64,000 nucleotides of DNA from Herbaspirillum frisingense. GTDB taxonomy: Bacteria > Pseudomonadota > Gammaproteobacteria > Burkholderiales > Burkholderiaceae_D. Shown here in pieces: positions 21,650 to 31,512 of the stretch. Location of the stretch: assembly GCA_009914615.1 (NCBI GenBank), contig WNDX01000005.1:1-64000 (forward strand), read 5' to 3'. The notes beneath the pieces are model-generated. The model saw nothing but the letters and a program-made list of their open reading frames with translations. It searched no databases and was not told where the DNA came from. The position numbers were made by a program, and so were the translations under genes. The first letter of the stretch is position 1; the number at the start of each line of letters is the position of its first letter.

Positions 21650-22564
21650 ATGCGCAAACTTCCTTCGTTCTTTTCGCTGCGTGCCTTCGAGGCAGCCGCC
21701 CGTCTGGGCAGCTTCACCCTGGCGGCCGACGAACTGCATCTGACCACTTCCGCCATCAGCCATCAGGTGCGCGCGCTGGAAGAATGGTGCGGCAAGGATC
21801 TCTTCATCCGTCAGACGCGGCGCGTGACGCTGACCATGGAGGGTCAACTGTTGCTCAATAAGCTCTCGCCGGCTTTCGACGCCATCGAGGACGCCTGCGC
21901 CGTGTTCCGCCAGGCCGACGAACGCGCGGTGCTGGCCGTGCACTGCGCGCCCAGCTTCGCCAGCAAATGGCTGAGCCCGCGCCTGGGACAATTCATGCAG
22001 GCGCATCCGGCGATCACGCTGCAGATGTCTTCCAGCGCCGAGCCCATCGATCTGCAGCGCGACAGCGGCATCGATATCGACATCACCTACGGCGCGCCGC
22101 CGCATCGCGAGGGTGTGATCGTCGAGGCGCTGGGAACCGAGCCGACCCTGCCGCTGTGCTCGCCGGCGCTGCTGCAGCGGCATGCGGTGCGCGGTCCGCT
22201 GGATCTGCTGGAGCTGACGCTGATCGAATCCAAGCTCAATCCGGTGCGCTGGAAGGATTGGTTCGACCTGCATGGCGTACGCTTGCCGGCCCGCGCGCAC
22301 CCGTCGTTTGACCGCGGCTCGCTGGCGGTGGCGGCGGCGGTGGATGGATTGGGCGTGGCGCTGGAGACGGCGCGCTTCGCCGAAGCGGAACTGGCGCGCG
22401 GTGATCTGGTGATCGTCGGGAATGGAGAATTCAGGACAATAGAACAGGAAATGCACTTCCTGTGCTATCGGCGGGGAGATGCCGGCATGCGCGGGATCAA
22501 GGCGTTCCGGGAGTGGGTCCGAGGGGTGACCGGAGATGCGCCGGCCGCCGCCGGAACCGCTTAG
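21650..22564 (+). CDS. LysR family regulator (GcvA-like)
   Basis: MRKLPSFFSLRAFEAAARLGSFTLAADELHLTTSAISHQVRALEEW. Confidence 0.92.
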   Translation: MRKLPSFFSLRAFEAAARLGSFTLAADELHLTTSAISHQVRALEEWCGKDLFIRQTRRVTLTMEGQLLLNKLSPAFDAIEDACAVFRQADERAVLAVHCAPSFASKWLSPRLGQFMQAHPAITLQMSSSAEPIDLQRDSGIDIDITYGAPPHREGVIVEALGTEPTLPLCSPALLQRHAVRGPLDLLELTLIESKLNPVRWKDWFDLHGVRLPARAHPSFDRGSLAVAAAVDGLGVALETARFAEAELARGDLVIVGNGEFRTIEQEMHFLCYRRGDAGMRGIKAFREWVRGVTGDAPAAAGTA

Positions 22565-22660
22565 GCCGACGCGCCTTCGATCTGCGACCACAGGTTGACC
22601 TGGTGCGAACGCATCCGCTCCCGGTTTGAAGAACGGAAACACCGGAAGCGCAAAAGCAAA

Positions 22661-22690
22661 ACGCCTGTTCAACTTTCATTGAACAGGCGT
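22661..22690 (-). terminator. Intrinsic terminator of tRNA-Asp
   Basis: acgcctgttcaa-ctttca-ttgaacaggcgt perfect 12-bp stem; T-rich tract on the minus-strand 3' side. Confidence 0.85.
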
Positions 22691-22696
22691 CTTTAT

Positions 22697-22773
22697 TGGC
22701 GGAGCGGACGGGGCTCGAACCCGCGACCCCCGGCGTGACAGGCCGGTATTCTAACCAACTGAACTACCACTCC
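22697..22773 (-). tRNA. tRNA-Asp (anticodon GTC)
   Basis: ggagtggtagttcagttggttagaataccggcctgtcacgccgggggtcgcgggttcgagccccgtccgctccgcca folds as a cloverleaf; anticodon loop CTGTCAC; CCA encoded. Confidence 0.96.
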
Positions 22774-22870
22774 TAAAACCGTTTTCAGCGTTGCTGCTTG
22801 CTGAAAGACAGCTATTCTATAAGAGCCTTTTCAGAAAAGCCAGCACTTTGTCGCGCTTTTGCGAAATTTT

Positions 22871-23464
22871 TTACGCCTTGAATTTCCCTTCGAACGCCAG
22901 CTTGGACAGCGGCTCGCGCGGGCTGGGCAGCTCGCGGGCTTGCAGGCCTTCCGGCAGTGAGGACTTGTCGCCCAGCTTGCCGATGGTGACCATGGCTTCC
23001 ACGGAGAATTCGGCCGGCACGTTCAGTTCCACACGGGCCTTTTCCTTGTCGAAACCGGCCATGCCGTGCGCGTGCCAGCCGGAGATGCTGGCTTGCAGCG
23101 CCATGTAGCCCCAGGCCGCACCGGTGTCGAAGGAATGGGTCGGCGCCGGCACGGCTTCGCTGGCGCCCGGCGGGACCATCACGGTGCGCGACAGCACCAC
23201 GATCAGCACCGATGCCTTCTCGGCCCAGCTGCGGTTGAATTCGTTGAGCAGGCCCAGCAGGCTGTTCCATGCCGGCGTGCCGCGGCGCGCATAGACGAAG
23301 CGCCAGGGTTGCGCATTGTAGGCGGACGGCGCCCAGCGCGCGGCTTCCAGGAAAATCAGCACGGTTTCTTCCGAGATGTCGGCGCCGGTGTAGGCGCGCG
23401 GCGACCAGCGATTGATGAAGTGCGGATCGATAGGATAGTCGGCGATGCGCGGATTGGAAGACAT
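22871..23464 (-). CDS. Nitroreductase family protein
   Basis: RWSPRAYTGADISEETVLIFLEAARWAPSAYNAQPWRFVYARRG. Confidence 0.9.
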   Translation of the reverse strand: MSSNPRIADYPIDPHFINRWSPRAYTGADISEETVLIFLEAARWAPSAYNAQPWRFVYARRGTPAWNSLLGLLNEFNRSWAEKASVLIVVLSRTVMVPPGASEAVPAPTHSFDTGAAWGYMALQASISGWHAHGMAGFDKEKARVELNVPAEFSVEAMVTIGKLGDKSSLPEGLQARELPSPREPLSKLAFEGKFKA

Positions 23465-23593
23465 GCTTGCTCCTGTGGATGAGTTCATGAGAATGAAAAG
23501 CGGCATCTTAGCAGCGCGCTCTGTTTCCTGCTGGCGCGGTCGCGCTTTTGCCGGACCGGCAACGCGAGCCCGGCGTATCTCGGAACGATGGAC

Positions 23594-23725
23594 GTAAAAA
23601 AACCCGCGCGCCTTGCGGCGGCGGGTTAAATCCAATTCTCAGGGGTGATGAATTGGAGGGGGAGGACCTTCAGAATAACCACGGCCCTTAGCCACCTCCA
23701 CCGTTTTTACACGCTGTAACATCCG
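23594..23725 (-). ncRNA. Candidate structured small RNA downstream of mnmE
   Basis: Minus strand: GGTGGAGG...GGTCCTCCCCCTCC, hairpin CCAATTC-N11-GAATTGG, then AACCCGCCGCCGCAAGGCGCGCGGGTTTTTTT terminator with GCAA loop; no ORF. Confidence 0.5.
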
Positions 23726-23814
23726 CTGCGAAGTTTTATCAACCGGTCAAGCGTTTAAGCCCAAACGCTAACTTCTTGTTACGTTCTTCAGCCTGATGTC
23801 AGCTGTGCAGCTCA

Positions 23815-25215
23815 TCACTTGCCGATACAGAAGCGCGAGAAGATCACGCCCAGCAGATCGTCGGGCGTGAACTTGCCGGTGATGCCGGACAGCCTTTCCT
23901 GTGCGAGCCGCAGCTCTTCCGCGAACAGATCCAGCGCATGCTCGCCGGCTTCGTTGTCGAGCGCGGCATGCGTGGCAGCCTGCTCCAGATGTTCGCCGGC
24001 CGCCTTCAGCGCCAGCAGATGGCGCTCACGCGCCAGATAGCGCGATTCGACCGTTTGCTGCCAGCCGGCGATGCGCAGCAGTTCGCCGCGCAGCAGCCCC
24101 ACGCCTTGCCCTTCCGAGGCCGAGATGTAGACGTGGGTGGCGTCCGGCATCTGGTCCACCGCAGCCTTGTGCCCGGAGCGGTCGATCTTGTTCCAGATGC
24201 GGATGATGGGCACGCCTTCCGGAAAGCGCGCGGTGATCTTTTCGTCTTCCAGCGTCGGACCGCGGTCGGCATCCAGCATGTGCAGGATGACGTCGGCCTT
24301 GGCCACTTCGACCCAGGTGCGTTCGATGCCGATGCGCTCGACTTCGTCCGGGCCGCTGCCGTCTTCTTCCGCTTCGCGGATGCCGGCGGTGTCGATGATG
24401 TTCAGCGGCATGCCTTCGATCTGGATGGTCTGCGTGACCTTGTCGCGCGTGGTGCCGGCAATCGGGGTGACGATGGCCACGTCCGAGCCGGCCAGCACGT
24501 TCAGCAACGAGGACTTGCCGACATTGGGCTTGCCCGCCAGCACCGCGTTCAGGCCGTCGCGCAGCAGCGCGCCTTGGGCGGCATGCTTGAACACGTCTTC
24601 CAGCGTGGCGCGGATTGTCGCGAGCCGGCCGCGCGCGTCGGATTGCTTGAGGAAGTCGATTTCCTCTTCCGGGAAGTCGAGCGTGGCTTCCACCAGCATG
24701 CGCAGGCTGGTGACCTGTTCCACCAGTTCGTGGATCACCTTGGAGAAGGCGCCGGACAGCGATTCCGACGCCGACTTGGCGGCGGCCTCGGTGGTGGCCT
24801 CGATCAGGTCGGCCACGGCCTCGGCCTGGGCCAGGTCGATCTTGTCGTTGAGGAAGGCGCGCTGGGTGAACTCGCCCGGCTCGGCCAGGCGCAGGCCGAC
24901 CCCGGCGCCGGCTTCCAGGCAGCGCGCCAGTAGCATCTGCATCACCACCGGACCACCATGGCCCTGCAGCTCCAGCACGTCTTCGCCGGTGTAGGAATGC
25001 GGCGCCGGGAAATGGATCGCCAGCCCCTGGTCGATCATGCCGCCGTCGGCGCGGCGGAATGGCAGGTAGGTGGCGTGGCGCGGCTGCAGGCTGTCGCGGC
25101 CGCATAGCGCCGCGATCACCGGCGCCAGGTTCTTGCCCGAAATACGGACCACGCCGATGCCGCCGCGCCCGGGCGCGGTGGCAATGGCGGCGATGGGAGA
25201 AGAATCGAAAGTCAT
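23815..25215 (-). CDS. mnmE: tRNA modification GTPase MnmE
   Basis: [37 protein letters not shown]-terminal FCIGK. Confidence 0.97.
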   Translation of the reverse strand: MTFDSSPIAAIATAPGRGGIGVVRISGKNLAPVIAALCGRDSLQPRHATYLPFRRADGGMIDQGLAIHFPAPHSYTGEDVLELQGHGGPVVMQMLLARCLEAGAGVGLRLAEPGEFTQRAFLNDKIDLAQAEAVADLIEATTEAAAKSASESLSGAFSKVIHELVEQVTSLRMLVEATLDFPEEEIDFLKQSDARGRLATIRATLEDVFKHAAQGALLRDGLNAVLAGKPNVGKSSLLNVLAGSDVAIVTPIAGTTRDKVTQTIQIEGMPLNIIDTAGIREAEEDGSGPDEVERIGIERTWVEVAKADVILHMLDADRGPTLEDEKITARFPEGVPIIRIWNKIDRSGHKAAVDQMPDATHVYISASEGQGVGLLRGELLRIAGWQQTVESRYLARERHLLALKAAGEHLEQAATHAALDNEAGEHALDLFAEELRLAQERLSGITGKFTPDDLLGVIFSRFCIGK

Positions 25216-25308
25216 CTGCGAATAGTTGTTGTCCTGGGTAGTCGGCCGGAATCGCGTTTGCATCTCCGGCCAGTTCTCATGTTAAGGCCTGAACGGAATC
25301 CGGGAACG

Positions 25309-25340
25309 AAAAAAAACCCGTGAATTCCCACGGGTTTTTC
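25309..25340 (-). terminator. Intrinsic terminator between yidC and mnmE
   Basis: aaaaacccgtgaattcccacgggttttt. Confidence 0.75.
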
Positions 25341-25387
25341 ATTGCCGGCCCCGGTGCGAGCGGGACCGGCCTGGCACGGACCTGGAA

Positions 25388-27088
25388 TTACTTGGTCTTG
25401 CCGCTCTCGATGTTGCGCGTGATCACCCACTGCTGCGCAATCGACAGCACGTTGTTCGTCACCCAGTACAGCACCAGGCCGGACGGGAAGAAGAAGAACA
25501 TGAACGAGAACACCAGCGGCATGAACATCATCACCTTGGCCTGGACCGGGTCCGGCGGCGTCGGGTTCAACTTGGTCTGCAGGAACATCGACGCGGCCAT
25601 GATGATGGGCAGCAGGCCGATCGGCATGTTGAAGTAGGGGATGGTGCCGAACAGCGTATCCGGCGCAGTCAGATCATGGATCCAACCCAGCCACGGCGCG
25701 CCGCGCATTTCCACGGAAGCCAGCAGAGCCGAATACAAGGCGATGAACACCGGGATCTGGATCGCGATGGGCAGGCAGCCGCCCAGCGGGTTGATCTTTT
25801 CGGTCTTGTACAGCGTCATCATCTCGCGGTTCATGGCCTGCGGATCGCCCTTGTGGCGTTCGCGGATGGCTTGCATCTTGGGCGAAACCGCCTTCATCTT
25901 GGCCATGCTGCGATAGCTGGCGGCCGACAGCGGGAAGAAGACCAGCTTGATCAGCACGGTCAGCAGGATGATGGTCCAGCCCCAGTTGCCGACGACGGCA
26001 TGGATGTGGGTCATCAGCCAGAAGATCGGCTTGGCGATGATGGCAAGGTGGCCGTAGTCACGCACCAGATCCAGGCCGGGGGCGATGGCTTCCAGCGTCT
26101 TGTTGACCGTCGGGCCGGAATACAGCTGGGCGTCCGACGTCAGGCTGGCATTGGGCGCAATGGAGCCCAGTGACAGCTTCACGCCGACGCGATAGAGATT
26201 GGGCGCAACCTGTTCGGCGTAGATGTCGCGCTGGGCCTGCTGCGGCGGGATGATGGCCGACACGAAATAATGCTGCACCATGGCGATCCAGCCGTTGTCG
26301 GCCTTCTTCACGTGCTCTTGCTTGCCGGTGGCGATCTTCTCGAAGTCCAGCTTCTCGAACTTCTCGGCGTCGGTATAGACGGCCGGGCCGGTGAAGGTGC
26401 TGTAGAAATGCGACTCGCCGCCGGGCTTGTTGCCATCGCGCACCAGCTGCAGGTACAGGGTCGGATTGATCGCCGCGGCCGTCGTATTGGTCACGGTGTG
26501 CTTGACGTCGATCAGGTAGCTGCCGCGCTTGAAGGTGAAGGTCTTGGTCAGCTTCACGCCATCCTGCTCGGCATTTAATACCAGTTGCACGGTGTCGCCA
26601 TTGCTCAGCGTGCGCGGGCCGGCTTCGGCGGTGAACAGCGACTTGTGGTTGGGGAAGGCGCCGCCGATCAGGCCGCTTTCCGCCAGGTAGTTATGCCCGG
26701 CGGCGGAGTCGAACAGCACCAGGTTCTTGGTCGGATCCACCACGTCGCGCTGGTTCAGCAGCTCCAGGCGCTTGAGTTCGCCGCCGACGGTGTCGAAGTC
26801 GGCCTTGACCACGTCGGTGGTGATGGTGATGGTCTCACCCTTGGCCGCGCCGACATCCGCTGCCGGCACAGCGCCGGCAGGCGCCGGAGCTGGCATACCG
26901 GCCTGCGGCACCGGCGAACCGGTCGGGCTGGCGGTAGGCGCGGCGGGATTGGCCGCGGCTTGCTCCTGAGTCGGGGTGGCCGACGGGAAGAACATCGACT
27001 GATGTCCGTTATGGCGCATCCAGCTATCCCAGAGCAGCAGCAGGGAGAAGGAGAATACAACCCACAGGACGGTACGTTTGATATCCAT
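25388..27088 (-). CDS. yidC: Membrane protein insertase YidC
   Basis: [55 protein letters not shown]; start reassigned to 27088. Confidence 0.97.
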   Translation of the reverse strand: MDIKRTVLWVVFSFSLLLLWDSWMRHNGHQSMFFPSATPTQEQAAANPAAPTASPTGSPVPQAGMPAPAPAGAVPAADVGAAKGETITITTDVVKADFDTVGGELKRLELLNQRDVVDPTKNLVLFDSAAGHNYLAESGLIGGAFPNHKSLFTAEAGPRTLSNGDTVQLVLNAEQDGVKLTKTFTFKRGSYLIDVKHTVTNTTAAAINPTLYLQLVRDGNKPGGESHFYSTFTGPAVYTDAEKFEKLDFEKIATGKQEHVKKADNGWIAMVQHYFVSAIIPPQQAQRDIYAEQVAPNLYRVGVKLSLGSIAPNASLTSDAQLYSGPTVNKTLEAIAPGLDLVRDYGHLAIIAKPIFWLMTHIHAVVGNWGWTIILLTVLIKLVFFPLSAASYRSMAKMKAVSPKMQAIRERHKGDPQAMNREMMTLYKTEKINPLGGCLPIAIQIPVFIALYSALLASVEMRGAPWLGWIHDLTAPDTLFGTIPYFNMPIGLLPIIMAASMFLQTKLNPTPPDPVQAKVMMFMPLVFSFMFFFFPSGLVLYWVTNNVLSIAQQWVITRNIESGKTK

Positions 27089-27104
27089 ATGCGTATTGAT
27101 GAGT

Positions 27105-27434
27105 TCAGGAGTGGCTGCAACCGTCAGCGGCCACAGAGGGGGAAACTCGCGCAGCGGGAAGCTGCGGCGAAGAATGCGAAGACACGGAAGAAGCCTCGGC
27201 CTGGGCCGCGGCGTCGGGCGAGCCCGGCACCGGATCGAGACCGCCGGGATGCCAGGGATGGCATTTGCACAAGCGTTTGCCCGCCAGGAAGCTGCCCTTG
27301 AGCGCGCCATGGATGCGCACCGCTTCGGCGGCATAGTCGGAACAGCTGGGATAGAAACGGCAATTCTGCCCGAGGAAAGGGCTTACTCCCAGCTTGTAGG
27401 CGCGTAACAGCAGGAGCAAAGGCGTTTTCATCAC
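27105..27434 (-). CDS. yidD: YidD membrane protein insertion efficiency factor
   Basis: [63 protein letters not shown]. Confidence 0.95.
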   Translation of the reverse strand: MMKTPLLLLLRAYKLGVSPFLGQNCRFYPSCSDYAAEAVRIHGALKGSFLAGKRLCKCHPWHPGGLDPVPGSPDAAAQAEASSVSSHSSPQLPAARVSPSVAADGCSHS

Positions 27435-27437
27435 TTC

Positions 27438-27842
27438 CTATTTCCTGGCAAACGCTGGCGCGTTCGGCAAAAAGGCGAACAGTTGCGCCAGTTCGGCCCT
27501 CAGCGCCGCCTTGAGCGCGGCGGTGGTCGCCGGATTGCTCTTGGTGTTGACCGGGCGCGACAGGCGCACGATGCAATCGACGGCGGGCAGGGAAGTCTGG
27601 CGGAACAGCTCGCGCGTAGCGCGCTTGATCGTATTGCGGGTCACCGCGCGCGGCGCGAACCGCTTGGCCGCGACGACGCCCAGGCGGGCGTGCTGCAGGC
27701 TGTTGCGGCGCGCATACAACACGAAATGCTCCGTACGATGCACGGGGCGCAAACGAAAAACGGATGAGAACTCATCCGTTTTAACGATTCGCCGATCGCG
27801 TGGGAAGTCGCGTGATTGAAGCTGTGAACGTACGTCCGTCAC
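27438..27842 (-). CDS. rnpA: Ribonuclease P protein component
   Basis: RLGVVAAKRFAPRAVTRNTIKRATRELFR motif; synteny. Confidence 0.93.
   Translation of the reverse strand: MTDVRSQLQSRDFPRDRRIVKTDEFSSVFRLRPVHRTEHFVLYARRNSLQHARLGVVAAKRFAPRAVTRNTIKRATRELFRQTSLPAVDCIVRLSRPVNTKSNPATTAALKAALRAELAQLFAFLPNAPAFARK
27757..27782 (-). terminator. Terminator-like hairpin within rnpA 5' coding sequence
   Basis: aaaacggatgag-aa-ctcatccgtttt perfect 26-nt palindrome; minus strand continues TTTTTCG. Confidence 0.65.
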
Positions 27843-27868
27843 ACGAAACGGCAGCGCAATGTCCCGGC

Positions 27869-28006
27869 TTAAACAGCAGCCAGACGCTTGCGGCCCTTGG
27901 CGCGGCGTGCGTTGATCACGGCACGGCCGCCACGGGTTGCCATACGGGCGCGGAAACCATGGGTACGCTTGCGACGCACGACGGAAGGTTGGTAAGTACG
28001 TTTCAT
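27869..28006 (-). CDS. rpmH: 50S ribosomal protein L34 (missing from supplied ORF track)
   Basis: Minus strand [45 protein letters not shown]-stop. Confidence 0.97.
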   Translation of the reverse strand: MKRTYQPSVVRRKRTHGFRARMATRGGRAVINARRAKGRKRLAAV

Positions 28007-28861
28007 GTTGGACTCGCTTAGTTGGGCTGCCTATTCAGCAAACAGCAAAATATAAATCGAAATTCTGGAACCGCTTTCGGTGTGCCTGTTCCGCATCACC
28101 GATGCCCTGACGCCTGTCATAGCCGGCAGCCCCTGCATCGCTGACACCATTTGTTGGCCCGCTTCGTCCCCTTGCCTTATACGTTTTCGTATTCCGACTG
28201 GTCGAAAGCTGAAACAGCACTGCGACGGCACCGTGCGCAATTCTTCAGATGGTGAACCCTGAATTAGACTGCATTTTCTACTTAGCTGTCAATGACTTAT
28301 GAGCTTTGACGGCGGCCCGGCGGCCGTAACCGCCGCGTTTGGCGATGGAGCGTGGCGGATTTGCCATGCTGGCGGAGGGATGCGCGGAAAAAGTTTCCTG
28401 ACGGGCATCATTTCCCTCCCGATGCAGGAAGTATCGGCAGCCCGGAAAGAATGCACCAGGGAAAGTTTCTGCCAATGCCCATCAAACATGGCAAACATGA
28501 AACTTCCCCATTCATGCCCATGAATATGTTCTAAAGAATTTCCGCCGCTGCAAATGCGGGTCTCGCGCTCCCCTCACCCAAGACGCACGCCGCATATGCA
28601 TCTGCGGAAAATCGCCGGACGCATGCCGCACGCGCCGCAAATGAGGCTGATCAGCAACACCCGTCGCCGGCAAAACCGCACCGTTACAAAAAAGTTTTCC
28701 CGCGTTCATCCCAGGCGCGCGCGATGCCGACGAGGCATCCCATCGCAACGTCAGCCGCACCCGGTGCACCTTGCACGCGCGCAGCGCAACTCGCCGCAAC
28801 CTCATCCCTCGCAGCGCAGCAGAACTTATCGGCGCGCCGGCGGCAGAAGTTTTTCCCTATC

Positions 28862-28877
28862 TGGCACGATTCCAGCT
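28862..28877 (+). promoter_or_regulatory. Weak sigma-54-like promoter TGGCACGATTCCAGCT
   Basis: GG-N10-GC spacing kept; -12 half imperfect (CAGCT rather than TTGCW). Confidence 0.3.
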
Positions 28878-28928
28878 ATAACGAAGTAGAGGGAAAAAGC
28901 CGGCTTGCGCCGACGGAGGAACAACAGA

Positions 28929-29105
28929 ATGGCAATCCGCCGGCAGGCACCGGCAACAGGCGGACAGCGCTTGCGAGGGATACGCGGGCACACCGGCCAC
29001 GGAACGGGAAACAGCGCGGCAAGACGCCGCTGGAAATGTCATTCTCGCGCCATTTCCCCCTACCGCCTATCAGGGTTTATACGATGGCGTAACGCGCAAA
29101 AATAG
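28929..29105 (+). CDS. Possible 58-aa basic protein
   Basis: GGAGGA 8 nt before ATG; MAIRRQAPATGGQRLRGIRGHTGHGTGNSAARRRWKCHSRAISPYRLSGFIRWRNAQK; no recognised family. Confidence 0.3.
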   Translation: MAIRRQAPATGGQRLRGIRGHTGHGTGNSAARRRWKCHSRAISPYRLSGFIRWRNAQK

Positions 29106-29488
29106 CGCACTGTGAAGTCAACCGCAGCGCCTTGCTGCACATTGAAAGAGCATGAGGGGAAGACATCTTCGCGCATTTCCGCACGGCCCCGTGCGAGCGG
29201 TTTGCCCATTCCTGCAAGAAGGGATGCAAAACAATGACTGTTTGTGGTCACGCGAAAATAAATCCGTCCTATGCTGAAACAAAGCAAGTAGGTTTCGATC
29301 AGTAGCTGAAAGAGAAAAGGAATAGAATAAAAACGACGTTTTTTGCATCGTGCTGTTGATGCTACGGCTTTCAAAGAACACTTCGGCAATGGCGCTTTCC
29401 AGAGCCACCGACGCGTTCTTTGATAACCGCAGATGGCAAGTCCAGACATATAAATCTGTTTCGTATTTTTTGGAGCGACGGAGGTGGT

Positions 29489-31411
29489 ATGGATATCTAC
29501 AGCAGCTTTGCAAGCCGGTTCGACAAGACCAGAGAAGAAGAAATTTCGCTTGAAGAGTATCTGAATCTTTGCAAGAACGATCCGGCGGTCTATGCATCTG
29601 CTGCCGAACGGATGCTGATGGCCATCGGCGAGCCCGAGAAGGTGGACACTCGGGAAGATCCGCGGCTGTCGCGCATCTTCGCCAACAAGGTCATCAAGGT
29701 CTATCCCGCGTTCCGGGAATTCTACGGCGCCGAAGAAGTCATCGAGCAGGTCGTCGCCTACTTCCGCCACGCCGCGCAAGGCCTGGAAGAAAAGAAGCAG
29801 ATCCTCTATCTGCTGGGCCCGGTCGGCGGCGGCAAGTCGTCCATTGCGGAACGCCTGAAGCAGCTCATGGAACAGGTGCCCTTCTATTCCATCAAGGGTT
29901 CGCCGGTCAACGAATCGCCGCTCGGGCTGTTCGATTACGACGAGGACGGCCCCATCCTGGAAGAACAGTTCGGCATCCCGCGCCGCTATCTCAAACCCAT
30001 CCTGAGCCCATGGGCCGTCAAGCGCCTGCACGAGTACAACGGCGACATCCGCCAGTTCCGCGTGGTCAAGCGCTACCCGTCCATCCTGCGCCAGATCGCC
30101 ATCTCCAAGACCGAACCGGGCGACGAAAACAACCAGGACATCTCGACGCTGGTCGGCAAGGTCGATATCCGCAAGCTGGAACAGTATTCGCAGGACGACG
30201 CCGACGCCTACAGCTACTCCGGCGGTCTGTGCCTGTCCAACCAGGGCCTGCTGGAATTCGTGGAAATGTTCAAGGCGCCGATCAAGGTGCTGCACCCGCT
30301 GCTGACCGCGACCCAGGAAGGCAACTTCAAGGGCACCGAAGGTTTCGGCGCGATCCCCTTCGACGGCGTGATCCTGGCGCACTCCAACGAATCGGAATGG
30401 AAGGCCTTCCGCAACAACAAGAACAACGAAGCGCTGCTGGACCGTATCTTCATCGTAAAGGTGCCGTACTGCCTGCGCGTCTCCGAAGAAATCAAGATCT
30501 ACGAAAAGCTGATCCGCACCTCGTCGCTGTCGCAGGCCACATGCGCGCCGGGCACGCTGAAGATGATGGCGCAGTTCTCGGTGCTCACGCGCCTCAAGGA
30601 GCCGGAAAATTCCAGCCTGTTCTCCAAGATGCAGGTGTATGACGGCGAAAACCTGAAGGACACCGATCCCAAGGCCAAGTCGTATCAGGAATACCGCGAC
30701 TACGCCGGCGTGGACGAAGGCATGAACGGCATCTCGACGCGTTTCGCGTTCAAGATTCTGTCGCGCGTGTTCAACTTCGACACCACCGAAGTGGCGGCCA
30801 ACCCGGTGCACCTGATGTATGTGCTGGAGCAGCAGATCGAGCGCGAGCAGTTCCCGCAGGAGGCCGAGCAGAAATATCTGTCCTTCGTGAAGGACACGCT
30901 GGCGTCGCGCTACGCCGAATTCATCGGCAAGGAGATCCAGACCGCCTATCTGGAATCGTATTCGGAGTATGGCCAGAACGTGTTCGACCGTTACGTGACC
31001 TACGCCGATTTCTGGATCCAGGACCAGGAGTACCGCGACCACGACACCGGCGAGAGCTTCGACCGCGCGGCCCTGAACGCGGAACTGGAAAAGATCGAGA
31101 AGCCGGCCGGCATCAGCAATCCCAAGGACTTCCGCAACGAGATCGTCAACTTCGTGCTGCGCGCGCGGGTCAACAACGGCGGCAAGAACCCGCTGTGGAC
31201 CAGCTATGAAAAGCTGCGCGTGGTGATCGAGAAGAAGATGTTCTCCAACACCGAAGACCTGCTGCCGGTGATCTCCTTCAACGCCAAGGGCTCCACCGAG
31301 GAAATGCAGAAGCACGAGGACTTCGTCAACCGCATGGTCAGCAAGGGCTACACGCCCAAGCAGGTGCGCCTGCTGTGCGAATGGTACCTGCGCGTGCGCA
31401 AGTCCTCGTAA
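29489..31411 (+). CDS. prkA: PrkA-type serine protein kinase/AAA+ protein
   Basis: MDIYSSFASRFDKTREEEISLEEYL; LGPVGGGKSSIAERLK; GGAGGT SD before 29489. Confidence 0.95.
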   Translation: MDIYSSFASRFDKTREEEISLEEYLNLCKNDPAVYASAAERMLMAIGEPEKVDTREDPRLSRIFANKVIKVYPAFREFYGAEEVIEQVVAYFRHAAQGLEEKKQILYLLGPVGGGKSSIAERLKQLMEQVPFYSIKGSPVNESPLGLFDYDEDGPILEEQFGIPRRYLKPILSPWAVKRLHEYNGDIRQFRVVKRYPSILRQIAISKTEPGDENNQDISTLVGKVDIRKLEQYSQDDADAYSYSGGLCLSNQGLLEFVEMFKAPIKVLHPLLTATQEGNFKGTEGFGAIPFDGVILAHSNESEWKAFRNNKNNEALLDRIFIVKVPYCLRVSEEIKIYEKLIRTSSLSQATCAPGTLKMMAQFSVLTRLKEPENSSLFSKMQVYDGENLKDTDPKAKSYQEYRDYAGVDEGMNGISTRFAFKILSRVFNFDTTEVAANPVHLMYVLEQQIEREQFPQEAEQKYLSFVKDTLASRYAEFIGKEIQTAYLESYSEYGQNVFDRYVTYADFWIQDQEYRDHDTGESFDRAALNAELEKIEKPAGISNPKDFRNEIVNFVLRARVNNGGKNPLWTSYEKLRVVIEKKMFSNTEDLLPVISFNAKGSTEEMQKHEDFVNRMVSKGYTPKQVRLLCEWYLRVRKSS

Positions 31412-31512
31412 GCGCCGCTTTGCGCGCCGGCCACGGCGGCCGCGCGCGCGAGGCGACCCTTCGGCGCCGCCCGTCGAGGCGACGGGCCGCCGACCACTAG
31501 CAGGAGAACCGA

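Noticed and set aside
22697-22773. tRNA-Asp as possible pseudo-tRNA because of an acceptor-stem T-G pair
   Set aside because: A single wobble pair is tolerated; all arms, anticodon, CCA and terminator are intact.
28031-28889. Several 60-111 aa ORFs in the rpmH-prkA gap (e.g. 28554..28889, 28724..29092)
   Set aside because: Arg/Pro-rich frames on both strands without RBS or homology-like motifs; treated as non-coding apart from the tentative 28929 ORF.
29060-31315. 751-aa minus-strand ORF
   Set aside because: Antisense shadow of prkA, which has clear motifs and a good RBS.
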